Positions 29,452-40,108 are shown, counted from the first letter of the stretch. The stretch: DNA of 64,000 nucleotides from Eudorina sp. 2006-703-Eu-15 (GCA_003117195.1 BDSI01000031.1:37501-101500); one strand, 5' to 3'. Translations and numbers: made by a program. The notes: generated by a model not told the origin, from the letters alone.

Positions 29452-31677
29452 TTGCCACGGTTTTGGTTGATCTCCGCTGTTGGAGATAGCCTCGTCGTTA
29501 AGGTCTCCTTGCCCGGTGCAGGTGGCCTTTCCGACATAACCGACCCCCTAACAACATTGGGTGTGTTGGAGGAGGTGGTGGAGGCGGCCGCTGACGCGGC
29601 CGCGAGCAGTGTCGGTGTTGGGACCGGTTCAGGCGACAGCGCAGGCAGACCGCCAGTCCAGCCCTGGTTCCCAGCAGGTGGCGTGAAGCTCAACACGGAG
29701 GCATGGCAGCGGCGGGGTGCTGATTCAGCGGCTATCCGCAACGCAGCAGTTTGGCAGTTCGCGTCGGACCCCCCAGTATCCCACCACCTCCGGAATCACC
29801 CGACCATTCAACCTCATCTCGAGGCGATGGGCAAGCATTTTGACGCGCTGCTAGTAACAGGAGTTACGGAGCAGTACGACGCAGGAGTCCATGGGGACAT
29901 GACGGACTTCGCTGCAGTCGTAAACCCCCTACACGTGGTGCTGAAGCCCGACAAGTCTATTCGTCCTATCATCGACCCCTCATGCTCGGGCGTCAACGAG
30001 TGCATGGAGAAGCTGCCGTGCCCGCTTCCAGACTTGGGGGTGTTGCTGCAGAACCTACCGCCGAACGGTTTCCTCGGCAAACGCGACCTCGCCAACGGTT
30101 TTCATCATGTAATATTGGCGCCGGAGGCACGACGGTACGTGGCGTTTCGGCATCCAGTGTCAGGCGCTCTTCAGCGTTTTGTCGCGCTTCCGTTCGGCGC
30201 CAGCCAGAGCCCGCCCATCTTCGTCGAACTCACCACCGTGGCCCGGGACATCTTTCAGACAGAATGCGACCGTCGGGGGTTGCAAGTGCGCATCTTCGTC
30301 TACGTGGACGACTTCATGCTGCTGGGCAACTCCCATGCGGACGTGGTGGGCGCGTTTGAGGTGCTGGATGAGGTGGGGACAGAGCTGGGCCTCGAGTGGA
30401 AAGCCAGCAAAGATCGGGGCCGCGATCAACCGTCGCAGCAGTTGGAGTTCCTTGGCATGTTGTTCGATACAGTCACCATGGAAATGCGCATTGCACCGGA
30501 GAAGCGAGCACGGTACGCTAGCGACATTGCAGCCCTCCTGGATGCTGCGAAAGTGGGCCCAATACGGCGACGCGATCTCGAGGCCGTGGCGGGTCGCATA
30601 ACGTTCATTTCCCGCGCGTGTCGCTGGGGATACGCGTTTGTACAGCACATTTACGACAACGTCTACACACCGGAGAAACCTTCGCCGGTGTTGGTACACC
30701 TCTCGGCCGCAGCAGCTGACGACCTACAGTTCTGGTTGGAAGTCCTTCAGACCGACCCATGCGTGTGGGACGGGGTCAAGCTCGCCACCACAGCTGACCT
30801 CGATTTGGTGAGGGGGGAGTTTACTGGACCCAATGGCGCAGTGGTCTTCACAGACGCCAGCGGCGCGGGCTTCGGAGGCGCCTGGGAAGCCGCGGAAGTT
30901 CAAGGTGTCTGGTCTGACAGCGAGCGCAGCCTGCATATCGCTTGGTTGGAGCTGTCGGCGATTCTACAGTGTTTGCAGTCCTGGGCACCGCGGTTGACGG
31001 GTCGGCGGGTTCTGGTACGGTGCGACAACACCCAGGCAGTCGCCGCCATCAATAAAGGGTCAACACGTATTCGGGACGGGTGCAGCATCAGCCGGCAAAT
31101 CACGCTGCTGGCCGTCAAACACAACTTCGAGCTGCGGGCTGAACACATAGCGGGCGTAGAAAATGTGCGAGCCGATCGTCTGAGCAGGCAGTTGGCGCTG
31201 GCCCGGGACCAGAACTTGCGCCTTAAGCCACGGTTATTCAGCTCGTTGGTGGGAGACAAATACCGCCCGTCAGTGGATTGCTGTTGCGACGTCCTCGGAC
31301 TCAACGCCCAGCCCGGCTGCACAACGTTCTATAGCCCGGAGCGCTCCATCCTGGGCAAGGCCTCGGAACTCGCGGGAAAGGTGCTATGGGCATTCCCGCC
31401 GACGGCTCTGGTGGGAGACGTCCTTGATGAGTTGGCCAAGGCTCGACAGCTGGACCGCAATACAAAGGCGACAGCGGTGGTGCCCCGATGGGAGCAGCAG
31501 CCATGGTACCGGCGATATGTTCGGACAGCAGGCACTAACAGGAGCCCGTTTATCACCGTTAATACACTCGGTGCCCAACGCTCTGTTTGCCTGTGGCCCT
31601 GGGGAGCGGAAGCAGACCCGTCGCCTTACGACTGGATCGTCCTCTGGTTGCCTTTATCGTTCCCCGTCCCCTTTTGA
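29452..31677 (+). CDS. Reverse transcriptase and RNase H of the DIRS element
   Basis: About 741 codons are open; the real start is unclear because there is no ATG at the front (TTG at 29452). RT motifs run from about residue 160: VVLKPDKSIRPIIDPS, then KRDLANGFHHV, LPFGASQSPPIF and YVDDFMLLG (YVDD near 30300). RNase H follows with FTDASGAGFGGAW near 30848, WLELSAILQ near 30943, RCDNTQAVAAIN near 31018 and AEHIAGVENVRADRLSR near 31140, the DIRS/Ngaro-type pattern. No aspartic protease or integrase is present, and no methyltransferase-like domain was recognised after RNase H. The frame overlaps the recombinase frame by about 90 bp in another phase. Confidence 0.93.
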   Translation: MPRFWLISAVGDSLVVKVSLPGAGGLSDITDPLTTLGVLEEVVEAAADAAASSVGVGTGSGDSAGRPPVQPWFPAGGVKLNTEAWQRRGADSAAIRNAAVWQFASDPPVSHHLRNHPTIQPHLEAMGKHFDALLVTGVTEQYDAGVHGDMTDFAAVVNPLHVVLKPDKSIRPIIDPSCSGVNECMEKLPCPLPDLGVLLQNLPPNGFLGKRDLANGFHHVILAPEARRYVAFRHPVSGALQRFVALPFGASQSPPIFVELTTVARDIFQTECDRRGLQVRIFVYVDDFMLLGNSHADVVGAFEVLDEVGTELGLEWKASKDRGRDQPSQQLEFLGMLFDTVTMEMRIAPEKRARYASDIAALLDAAKVGPIRRRDLEAVAGRITFISRACRWGYAFVQHIYDNVYTPEKPSPVLVHLSAAAADDLQFWLEVLQTDPCVWDGVKLATTADLDLVRGEFTGPNGAVVFTDASGAGFGGAWEAAEVQGVWSDSERSLHIAWLELSAILQCLQSWAPRLTGRRVLVRCDNTQAVAAINKGSTRIRDGCSISRQITLLAVKHNFELRAEHIAGVENVRADRLSRQLALARDQNLRLKPRLFSSLVGDKYRPSVDCCCDVLGLNAQPGCTTFYSPERSILGKASELAGKVLWAFPPTALVGDVLDELAKARQLDRNTKATAVVPRWEQQPWYRRYVRTAGTNRSPFITVNTLGAQRSVCLWPWGAEADPSPYDWIVLWLPLSFPVPF

Positions 31678-33038
31678 CAGGCAATCGCCGTGTATCAACG
31701 GTAGCCGCGTGGGTGCCCACAGCAGCGCCCAAGAGCAGCGGGAGGGGAGACGGCTGCGCAGCAGTGAGGGGCCGACCTGCGACCGTCAGTTACGGAACTA
31801 CCGGTATACCGACGACAGCAGCCGTTCAACGGTGCAGCCTCTGTCATAAGGCCTGTGGGTCAGGGGATCTCCGATGCGAGAGCTGCCCAGTGGAAGCCCA
31901 CCGCAGCTGTTTCGGCCTGGCAGCGGGCGCGTACGCAGGTGGCTGGTTTCGGTGCCCAGCATGCGTGCTTGCAGCGTCGCGTGACGGCACAGCTACAGCC
32001 AGTGGCAGCACGCGGCTCGCTGAGCTCGCGTGCGACTGGGTGGGGCTCGCGGCGAGTGCGGTAAGCGCGAGCTCAGCCAACACTTACGAGGACGGCTGCC
32101 GGCGATACGCCAAATTCGTCACCGAGGTCGCTGGGCTTAGCCACGAAGCCGCTTTTCCTCGGGCGCGGAAAGCTGACCTGAACCGCCAGTTGGTCTGTTT
32201 GTTCATTACACACGCAGCGCAGACGGGGCTGGCAAAATCCACCTTGGCAGGCACGCTGAGTGCTCTGTCCGACTGGCAGCGGAGCCGAGGACTACCGGCG
32301 GAGGCGTTCATCAGCCAGGACAAGCAGGTGTGCAAGACGCTGGTTCAAGCCCTCCGGTGCCGCGCCGCCACAGGCAACCCGCAGCCGCGAGCGAAAGTCC
32401 CGCTGCCGCTAAGCTTCCTGCAGCTCCTAATCGGTTGGTTGCGGTTGGAGGCAGATCGGCGGCCCGGATTAGCGGCGGCCTGCGATCAGGACGCATGCGC
32501 ATTTGTGCTGGGTTTCTTCGGCATGCTGCGGCGTAGCGAACTCGTCGGCCTTGACGTTGGGGACGTAACGACGCTTGCCGACGGAGGAATCCTGCTGTCT
32601 ATTCGCAAAAGCAAGACGGACCAGACCGGTCAGGGAGAGCAGGTGTGCCTGGCCGAGCTTACTAGGAGCGGGGTGCCAATCGGGCGTATTGTGTGGCGAC
32701 ACTGCGAGCGGCGGTTGGCAGAGGCCTCGGGGGCCCCGGGGCACCCAGTGTTCGTAGCGGCAGGCAAGGGAGGCTCTCGCGTCAGGTGGGGACTAGGGGC
32801 GGTTTCCGATCGGCTGCGGACCAGGCTCTTGGAAGTCATGCAGGCGCAGCCAGGGGTGCGTGCAGATCTGAGCAGCTTGTCTTCGCACAGCCTGCGCAAA
32901 GGCGTGGCAACGGCTGCGGCGAATGCTGGAGTAGATGAGGAGGAAATCAAGGCGCATGGTCGCTTGAAGTCAGACGCGGTCAAGGTGTACATTAGGCGGT
33001 CAGTGGCACGGCGCCTGGAGGTCGTGGGGAGCATGTGA
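31587..33038 (+). CDS. PHD-finger tyrosine recombinase of the DIRS element
   Basis: The enzyme would integrate the circular DNA copy of the element. Of the 483 residues, about 83-126 form a PHD-like zinc finger (CSLC, then CESC, H105, C108, then CPAC). Residues about 150-255 look like the SAM-like core-binding domain (ANTYEDGCRRYAKFV). The catalytic domain shows the full set: Arg in MLRRSEL near 316, Lys in RKSK near 341-343, HSLR near 434-437, His in HGRLKS near 458 and Tyr in VYIRR near 468. It begins at a TTG in the track of open codons, so the true start is unknown. A PHD finger fused to the recombinase could tie insertion to histone marks. Confidence 0.92.
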   Translation: MPVALGSGSRPVALRLDRPLVAFIVPRPLLTGNRRVSTVAAWVPTAAPKSSGRGDGCAAVRGRPATVSYGTTGIPTTAAVQRCSLCHKACGSGDLRCESCPVEAHRSCFGLAAGAYAGGWFRCPACVLAASRDGTATASGSTRLAELACDWVGLAASAVSASSANTYEDGCRRYAKFVTEVAGLSHEAAFPRARKADLNRQLVCLFITHAAQTGLAKSTLAGTLSALSDWQRSRGLPAEAFISQDKQVCKTLVQALRCRAATGNPQPRAKVPLPLSFLQLLIGWLRLEADRRPGLAAACDQDACAFVLGFFGMLRRSELVGLDVGDVTTLADGGILLSIRKSKTDQTGQGEQVCLAELTRSGVPIGRIVWRHCERRLAEASGAPGHPVFVAAGKGGSRVRWGLGAVSDRLRTRLLEVMQAQPGVRADLSSLSSHSLRKGVATAAANAGVDEEEIKAHGRLKSDAVKVYIRRSVARRLEVVGSM

Positions 33039-33350
33039 AGTAGATCGACTGGGAGGAGGGGGGTGTGCTGTGCCGCAGGCTAGGCAGTAGTTGAGAGCCT
33101 TAGGCGGCAGAGCGTAGGTTGCCGCGCACGTGCCAGCAGAGAGAGAGAGGTTAGTAGCGCTGAAATAGAGCGCTCAGCTGGCGTGCGGTCTCGGCGGCGT
33201 GTTCTTTTACCCCCTTTTCTTGTTCACCTCCTAAGCTAGGGCGAGGCTGGGCGGTTGGTTGCGGTCGAGGCTTAGGGTTCTGTGCAGACGTTACGCGATT
33301 GAGTGTACGTGTGATCGGGGTGGTGTAATTGGGGTTCCGGGTTAACACTG

Positions 33351-33739
33351 CCTGTCGAACCGCAGCAGATCACAAAATACCTCTTCCACGGCGCCATGAA
33401 ATTTGCCTTACACAGATGATCAATGCGTTGTGCTGTTGTAATATATTGCAGCCAATGACCTACGAGGCGCTGGTGTCGGTGACGGCCACGTCACCCCGGC
33501 CACGTGTCCTGAAACCCTCCCTCAAGGCGCCAAGAAATCCATTCTTGGCTAGACTCCCTCCTAACACTCAATACCGCATGGCCACTTGGAGCTGCTCCGC
33601 GGGACACAGCGGCGCAGCTCAGAAGCGTCGAAACGCGTGCTTGGTGCCAACGGGTCCGACAGCCGAAAGCGCGGCTGATTGGGCGGGTGATCTCCTCGAC
33701 GGCTTGCACCGGCCGGTGGGGATGACGCGGGGCCGTTCA
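33351..33739. other. No gene; short copy of sequence found at 33874
   Basis: Unrelated sequence precedes the WD40 gene copy. The last part (33711 to about 33748) repeats 33874 to about 33911 (GGCCGGTGGGGATGACGCGG and onward), which marks a rearranged joint. Confidence 0.6.
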
Positions 33740-36481
33740 GCGGCGGCGGAGGGCCGGACGTCGCCGACGGGGAAGATCTTTGGCGGACACGGCAACGGCA
33801 GCACGGACGAGCGACGCGGTAGCGCTGCCGGCGGCAGCAGGACCAGCACCAGCGGCGAGGATCCGGGGACCGCGGCCGGTGGGGATGACGCGGGGCCGTT
33901 CAGCGGCGGCGGCGCCGGCAGTGCCGCCGGCGCCATCGCCATGCTGTCGCCGCGCGGGCCGCGCGTGCGGCCCTCCCGGCCCCAGTGCAAACTGCTTAAT
34001 CCGCCGCCATTCTGGCCTGCCGCGATAACGCACCTGCCGGGGCACAGCGGCGGAGTGACGGAACTTGTGTTTGACCGCCGCAATCGGTTGCTGGCTGCAG
34101 CCACTGGCGCCGGAATGGTGCTGGTGTGGGACCACGCTACAGCCCGCTGCGTGGGCACACTCACCGGCTACAGCCCTTCCGTACCCTGCATTGACGTTCA
34201 TCCGCTGGGCAAGTTGCTGGCCGTGGGCTCGTCCACCGACTGTGCCGTACGTGTACGGGCGCTGGACTCGGGGACCGGGCCCCTGCTCGTGTTTTCGGAG
34301 CCGCAGCCCGACCCCGTCGTCAAGACCCTGCTTGGCCCGCGCAACTCCGCGGTAAGGCACCTGTCGTACAGCCCTGACGGGCATCTGCTGGCGGTGGTGT
34401 ACGGCGACGGCACGGTCACGGTGAGGGACCCTGTCAAGGGCGTGCGGAGCTCCACTATGCCCGTGTTGAACCGTGCCACAGCGGCGCGGTATGTCAGCTT
34501 CTCGCCCAACGGGCAGGTGAGCATGGTCTGAGGGCACTGGACTCGCTTGGCTCCGTCCCATTGTGCTGCAGCGGTAGTTACGATGTTCACAGGAAGGACA
34601 CGGGGAAGCCAATCCAGTCGGGATTTGGATTTTGGATGGGCGGGGAGGTCGGTGGGTTACCTGCCGTACACTTGGACGAGAGCGCCCCCACTCTCGACAT
34701 AGGGCGAAATTTTCGCCCAACCCAAACCCTCACAATGTACCGCAACGCCCACAGCGGCGGTTCCCTGCCTGCAGCCTCCACACCACGTCATCCCGAGCCC
34801 CGTGAAACCTCCCTGCCTCCGCAAACCCCGGACGCCTCGCAGCTGCTGGCCCTCGCCTGCGCCAATGGGACCATCCGGGTGTGGCACCTGGAGCGGCTGA
34901 ACCCGCTGCACATCAGCGTGCTACGCGCGTACGACAACAACGTGCCCATCCGCGCCGTACATTACAGCCCGTCGGGGCTGCTGCTGGCCTCCTTGGCTGA
35001 GGGCGCGGCGGAGGTGGCGCTCTGGGACGTGGGCACGGGCAACCGGCTGCAGCTGCTGCAGGGCCAGGCGGGGTCGGCGCCGGTGCGTTCCATCGCTTTC
35101 AGCCCCGGGGGCTTGCTGCTGGCGACCGCAGGTACGGCCAGGGCGGGGTATGTGGGTTGCGGGTCCGTGTGTGGGTATGTGAATGTGGGTGTGTTCTTAG
35201 GCAGGCAGAACAGGAGTGCGTGACATGCACGGGGCAGAGCGGTGCCCAAAAGGTGCCCGTATGCGTATATAATGTACCCAATGCACGACCCATATAGTAA
35301 AGGAAAGGCTGATGTGTCGGATGCGGGTGTGTGGGACTGTGGGTGTGGATGCGGGAGTAGAGGTCGGAAATGCGGCTTCCACGGCTTTGATTTGCATGTC
35401 GTCGCCGCGCCCGTCTCGCTTCACGGTACGGCCCGAGCGCCCGACCTCACGTGGGTACGCATCCCTGATGCCGCATCGATGTCGTACCGGCGCCGCTACG
35501 CCAACGACGGGGACGTGTGCATTTGGAACGCCAGCACCCGCGGGCAGTGGTTCCAGGCCGCCTGTCTGCGCGGCCACGCCTACGCCGTGAACGCGCTGGC
35601 GTTCTCCCCTTGCGGCCTGGTGCTGGCCACGGGCGGCAACGAGGACGGCGTGCGGCTGTGGGACATGGGAGCCATTCTGCACCGCAGCGAGGCGCAACGG
35701 GCGGATAACGGTTACGGGCTGGGCTCCGGGACAGCGACAGCCGGGTCGGGACCCTCCACAGCGGCCATCACCATCCGGAGGGACGAGGCGGTCTGCAGCG
35801 GGCGGCACCCTGCGCTGGGTACGTTAGCCGGCGGGTTTGGGCGCTTGTGTTTAGAAATGCAACCCGCCCGACCCGTGTGTGTAAGAAGAAAGCTGGGCCG
35901 CGGGTGGGCGTGTGTGTGTGTTGTGTGGAAAAGTAACCCACCCGCCCCAACCCGAGGTAAATATTCCTACCCGTGATCCCTGCGTGAGCAAGTATTTGTA
36001 TTTGGATGGGGTTGAGGAGGACAATCCCAGACAAGGCCACACGGGTGGGTGGGTGGGCGGGGGTAGCGAAAAGAGCGGGCGGACTCGTAGTGTGGATGGG
36101 GGATGGACGCAAAGTCACTTCCCAGGTTTTGGCGCGTTGGCCGCTGTGCTGATACTTGTTAGCCTGGCGCGCACCTCACGCGTGCCGATGCAACGGTGCG
36201 ACCGCAGGCCTGACACACAAAAAAAAGAACGAAGCGCGGCGGGGTCGGGATGCCTTGCACCTGCTTGCTGGCAACAGCATTGCTTGCTGGCCGTCGTCCT
36301 TGGTGAAAAACACATGAAGCACCTGCTGTCCCACGGCTGCGGTCGGCGGCGTAACGCCGGCCAGTCAGTACCCGTGACGGTGTTCTTCCTCTAAACACCC
36401 GCCTCCTCCTCCCATGTTCTTCCGCGCCCGCCGCCTCCCTCACCAGGCATCATCTCTTGCCTGACCCACAACCCCAGCGGC
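33740..36481 (+). pseudogene. Decayed partial copy of the WD40 gene at 41.9-50.2 kb
   Basis: This segment matches 45055-47648 at very high identity, introns included, so it arose by DNA duplication rather than from mRNA. It covers the end of exon d (to 34516), exon e (34843-35131), exon f and the first 35 bases of exon g (from 36447). That is the first seven WD blades. Damage: the acceptor of exon f is deleted (about 32 bp lost near 35502); the Trp of one WD motif is Arg (TVTVRDPV against TVTVWDPV near 34420); extra sequence of roughly 150 bp lies in the intron near 35850-36060; and all upstream exons and the second propeller are missing. It should not make a normal protein. Confidence 0.92.
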
Positions 36482-36601
36482 CGGAAAGTCACCGTGCGAG
36501 ATATGCAGGACGTCAACGCCAAAGGCGTCAATGATGGCCACCCTGGCAGCAGTCCGGTGCTGCACTTCGCAGCCGCGGCGGAATTCGAATGTAAGCAGCT
36601 T
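36482..36601 (+). pseudogene. Ankyrin-like coding fragment fused after the WD40 copy
   Basis: Directly after the duplication ends, the frame of the WD40 exon continues open as KVTVRDMQDVNAKGVNDG and SPVLHFAAAAEFE, resembling part of an ankyrin repeat (VNAK...DG...LHFAA). The joint keeps frame. The frame stays open to 36769 but loses protein-like character. It is too short to be sure of the family. Confidence 0.35.
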
Positions 36602-37892
36602 CATTTACCGGTCAACTTGCGCACATACAACACAAATAACAGCATCGCCTGCCAGCAATGGTATCGTACAACATGCAGCCCTAGGCCACGCTGCACCGAG
36701 CGGCTTGAATTTCTTGAGGTTTCTGACGGCTTCTATAAATCCTTGTTCACCCTAGGTCAATGGGAATGAGTTGCTGCTTGGATCCATTTCGCTGCGACGT
36801 GCTCGTCATAGACTGTAACGATGCGAGGCCCAACTGAGCATCCCGGGTTACGCCTTTGCTACAGTACGACAGGGACCCTATAGGGCCCTGGCTTTGTTAC
36901 ATAGACTATATGTATCCCAAAAAACGGTGACGCATGTTCAGACCACCTTCATAACTGGGCTCAAAAAGGGAAACAGCGGTACCTCTCACACGGCTAGCAC
37001 ACCGGCGACAGCATAAGAGATGGCCGCTGTGCTCCGGCCAGGACCGCTGCCAGGCGTGTCAGCATTGCGTGGCAGCCACGCCAGCTCGAACACCTCGACG
37101 CATTGGACGACAACCCACCTGCCCCAACACCAACGCTGGCACCACGCATGCGTACGGGTTCCTACATATCTTGCAGCCACACACAGTGGAGCACCCTTCT
37201 TTTCGCAGGCCGAGAAGCAAACCCCATATTTTCCTTTCCGTCAGTTCCTGTACACTTGCTCGTCGTTCCGGCGTGAGTCTGCAGCAGGGTCATTTCCCTT
37301 CACTAATGTCGCCTTTGGGTATGCAACCCGCCCTCGGGGGGCTTGGGTCCCCTCCGGCCTACGGGCTAGGGTCCCTGTTGGCCGGAGGTTCCCTACCGGT
37401 ATTGCAGTTCTCTATGTCGCAACAATGTACCCCGGCCAGGGACGGGGGGCCCGTCGGCCAGGGACGGACCCAGGAACGGGCCCCCCGTCCCAACCGTAAT
37501 GAAACGCCCCGCCCAGCGCCAAACGCGCATTTCTCGCCGCGCAAAAATACCAGAGCAAACAGCACACATACAGGAAGACTCCTGAGCTGTCGGCGCTGCT
37601 CGCAGGCCCGCTATAGCTTTGACGTACTGCTCGCAGGCCCAAACGTGCGTCCGCGCGCCAGGCCTTTCGCTCGTTTACTTTGCACATATAGCCAATTGAA
37701 AGCTACCGAAACACCCTCAGAGGCTGCATAGTCTGCGCAGCCGCGTAAACTTGCAAGACTGATCGAAACCTCGCGTCAGGTCTTTTGCTGAGCTTATTTA
37801 CAACATGACATATTGCAACCTAAAACATTGCATCATAACAAATTTCTCTTGGAGGCTGGCCCTATGCTCAACCTAGCGCGCGCAACGGGGGA
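36602..37892. other. No gene; short inverted similarity to 41.1 kb
   Basis: TATCGTACAACATGCAGCCC and the following 30 bases (36662-36710) match, in reverse orientation and with a few differences, 41105-41156. The rest has no recognisable feature. A run of short direct words (CGTCGGCCAGGGACGG-like) occurs near 37440-37480. Confidence 0.4.
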
Positions 37893-39113
37893 AATGGCCC
37901 CCAAGGTAGCGACTACCAAAACGAAAAGGCAGCGCGCAACGCGGGCGTTGGCCCCCAAGGCACCAGCTACCAAAACAAAAGGGCTGCGGCAAGGCCCTTG
38001 TCCTTGCCCTCTGATGGCGAGGGTGACGACGACACAGCGGCGCCCTCTGGTGGCCCAAGAGTGTGGGGGGATGCAGAGATGGAGGAGATCTTGCAGAATT
38101 CAATAGATGCGCAGCGCGAGTCGACGTCCTCGGCGTACTCGACGCAGCTGCGAAAGCTGGAGGTACGCCGGAGGGGCGCTTTCCTCTCCATCCCCGCGTG
38201 CCTCTCCCCCCCCTTTACCCCCTCCTGGCCCTTCCCTCCTGGCCCTTCTCTGCGTAGAAAGTCTGCAAGCCCTACGGCAAGAATCCATTCGAGCTGTTCG
38301 GTGAGGAGCTGGCAAAGATGGGCGTGGAGCTCATCAAGCATCTGCAAGGTACATACACGGGCTGCGTTATGGCCGCGTCGGTTCGGGTTCGGGGGAAGGG
38401 AAGTCATTGGCCACGAGGACAACGAGGGCGGCGGCACCTGTGCCAACTTAACCTAGCTTGGACCCATCCCCTGTTGCAGCCCCTGGCGCAATCTTACTGG
38501 GTCCTGCAATCTTACTGGGTCCTGCGGCCCACTGATGCCCCTTCCATGCTGCTGGCAGAACGCATCCACCACCATCGGCAACGCGAGCAGCATGATCCGG
38601 TGGCTCTGTTGGAACACGGAGCATGAGGAAGACAGAGGACATCAAGAACGCCAGTGACCACGAGTTCTTCCGGGTGCAGGTTCAGGCAGCAAGGAAGGTT
38701 GTCAAAGGTCTGGGTCCAAGGTGCGTGTTGCCCCCCCAACAGTGCTCATGATGGCCCCACTACAGCGCTCCTTTTGGCCCCACGACAGCACTCATTTCGG
38801 CTCCACTGCAGCGCTCATGATGGCCCCAAGGTAGCACTCCTCACTCATCCTGACTTCACCTTGACCTTCCTGGTTTACGTTCCTGTCTTCTGTTGTAGGC
38901 GGCAAAGCGATCCCCACACCAACACCGTCAATGACTCTTACACTAGCGATGAGTACTGGAGGATCAGCCTGCTGCTGATTGCTGGGTACTTTGCGGCCAA
39001 AGTGCTGCGTTGGATGGTGCTGCAGGTTGCGCTGGCGCAGCTGTTCGTGCACCTCATGCATGAACACCGCGGTCGGCGGAGTACACAACCTTGCCCAACG
39101 GGTGCAAGGTGAA
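37893..39113 (+). pseudogene. Spliced gene remnant, possibly a Crypton-like tyrosine recombinase
   Basis: A basic N-terminus (MAPKVATTKTKRQRATRA at 37893, containing an internal duplicated APK...TTKTK unit) is followed in another frame by acidic SDGEGDDD and a helical stretch EILQNSIDAQRESTSSAYS, with a donor at 38162. Later exon-like pieces follow: KVCKPYGKNPFELFGEELA (acceptor 38258), NASTTIGNASSMIRWLCW (acceptor 38560) and SYTSDEYWRISLLLIAGYF (near 38938). The order and style (helical DNA-binding domain with STSSAYS, then a DEYWRI helix) recall tyrosine recombinases of Crypton or DIRS type, but no catalytic Arg/His/Tyr set is visible. There are frame breaks near 37985 and 38630. The function call is tentative. 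Confidence 0.35.
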
Positions 39114-39557
39114 GCAGAGTGCCTAGCGACCAACGCTGCAGTCACTCTTAAGGCAACAATATCCGCTAACGACATGCCTTCCCAAGGTGCCCGAAGCCCA
39201 CCATTCTGTCTCTGGTCTTGAAAAAAGTAGTATGCCCGAAGTTAAATGAACGGTGAAAGACAATGTCTATGAATCGGCGGAACGGTACGCTTGTATGCTT
39301 GGTACGCTTGTATGCTTGCGAATGCATTATTGATTGAAGTAGTGTGCCAGAACTTGACAGGACGGCAAAGAACGACACATATAAAGCCGCCGTAACTGTC
39401 AGCTTGCCCAACCTGGCCCAAAGCCCTCTTCAACGCGCGATTCACTTACATGTTGCTACTTACATGTTGCTGCGCACTACCCAGCCGGGCCCTGCAGAGG
39501 CCTTAGAGCGCCAGTCCTTGCTTTGTCAACATCCTTGTCACCACCAGGGCAAGCATC
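39114..39557. other. No gene recognised
   Basis: Spacer between the recombinase-like remnant and the foldback element. GGTACGCTTGTATGCTTG occurs twice near 39284-39320. Nothing else was recognised. Confidence 0.4.
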
Positions 39558-39759
39558 AAAGTTATTCCGTATGTAAACAGTGCCATTCACGCCCGTTTCA
39601 TCCATTCATATATGTGTTCCCTGGGCTCGTCCCTGGCCCGTCCCCGAAGCCGTCGGTTGCCTGTCCCTGTATGGGGAACACCGCCAGCATTCGGTGGTGG
39701 GGTGGGTAGTGGGGGGCAACCCCTACCGTGTACTTCCAATCCCTCTCTTCAGTTTTAAT

Positions 39760-40108
39760 GCGTCACAACAGCCAAACACTGCGCATCTCGCCCAGGTGCT
39801 CCGACTGTTCCGGCAACAGGCCGCTACCCCTTCATTCATGGCTCCCCCTTTACTCGGGGCCACGCTTGGTCGCAGCCGCAATGCGACCCATCGCTGCCAA
39901 AATGGTGCCCACCTGCGTGCCGAGTGTGCCCACCTTCTTCAGCCCGTCAACGTCAAACAGCATTTTTACCGGCAGCGCTGCAGCCGCGCCGATCGCCAAC
40001 TAACGCCTTCTCAATAAGCCCTCCGTGGTCATCCACAAAATCTTTCACCGGATGCGATCGCATCGGCTCATTTGTGGTGACACCGCTCTTGTTCTCGAAG
40101 AAGAACAT
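39760..40108 (-). pseudogene. Small heptad-repeat protein, left-arm copy (frame broken)
   Basis: It starts at an ATG (40106-40108) with MFFFENKSGVTTNEPM and HPVKDFVDDHGG, then a 2-bp insertion (relative to the other arm) after LIEKAL breaks the frame. The downstream part, in another frame, keeps LKKVGTLGTQVGTILAAMG. It lacks two of the VGTLTTQ units present in the right arm. Family unknown. Confidence 0.45.

Larger units (their letters stand above)
27290..33350 (+). mobile_element. DIRS-like tyrosine-recombinase retroelement
   Basis: Three consecutive plus-strand frames encode a gag-like protein, an RT with DIRS-type RNase H, and a tyrosine recombinase. This set defines DIRS-order elements (TOC1 of Chlamydomonas belongs here). 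The outer limits are approximate: I could not find the split or inverted terminal repeats by eye, and there is no integrase or aspartic protease. The catalytic residues look present and the frames are long, so it may be recent or still active. Confidence 0.85.
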
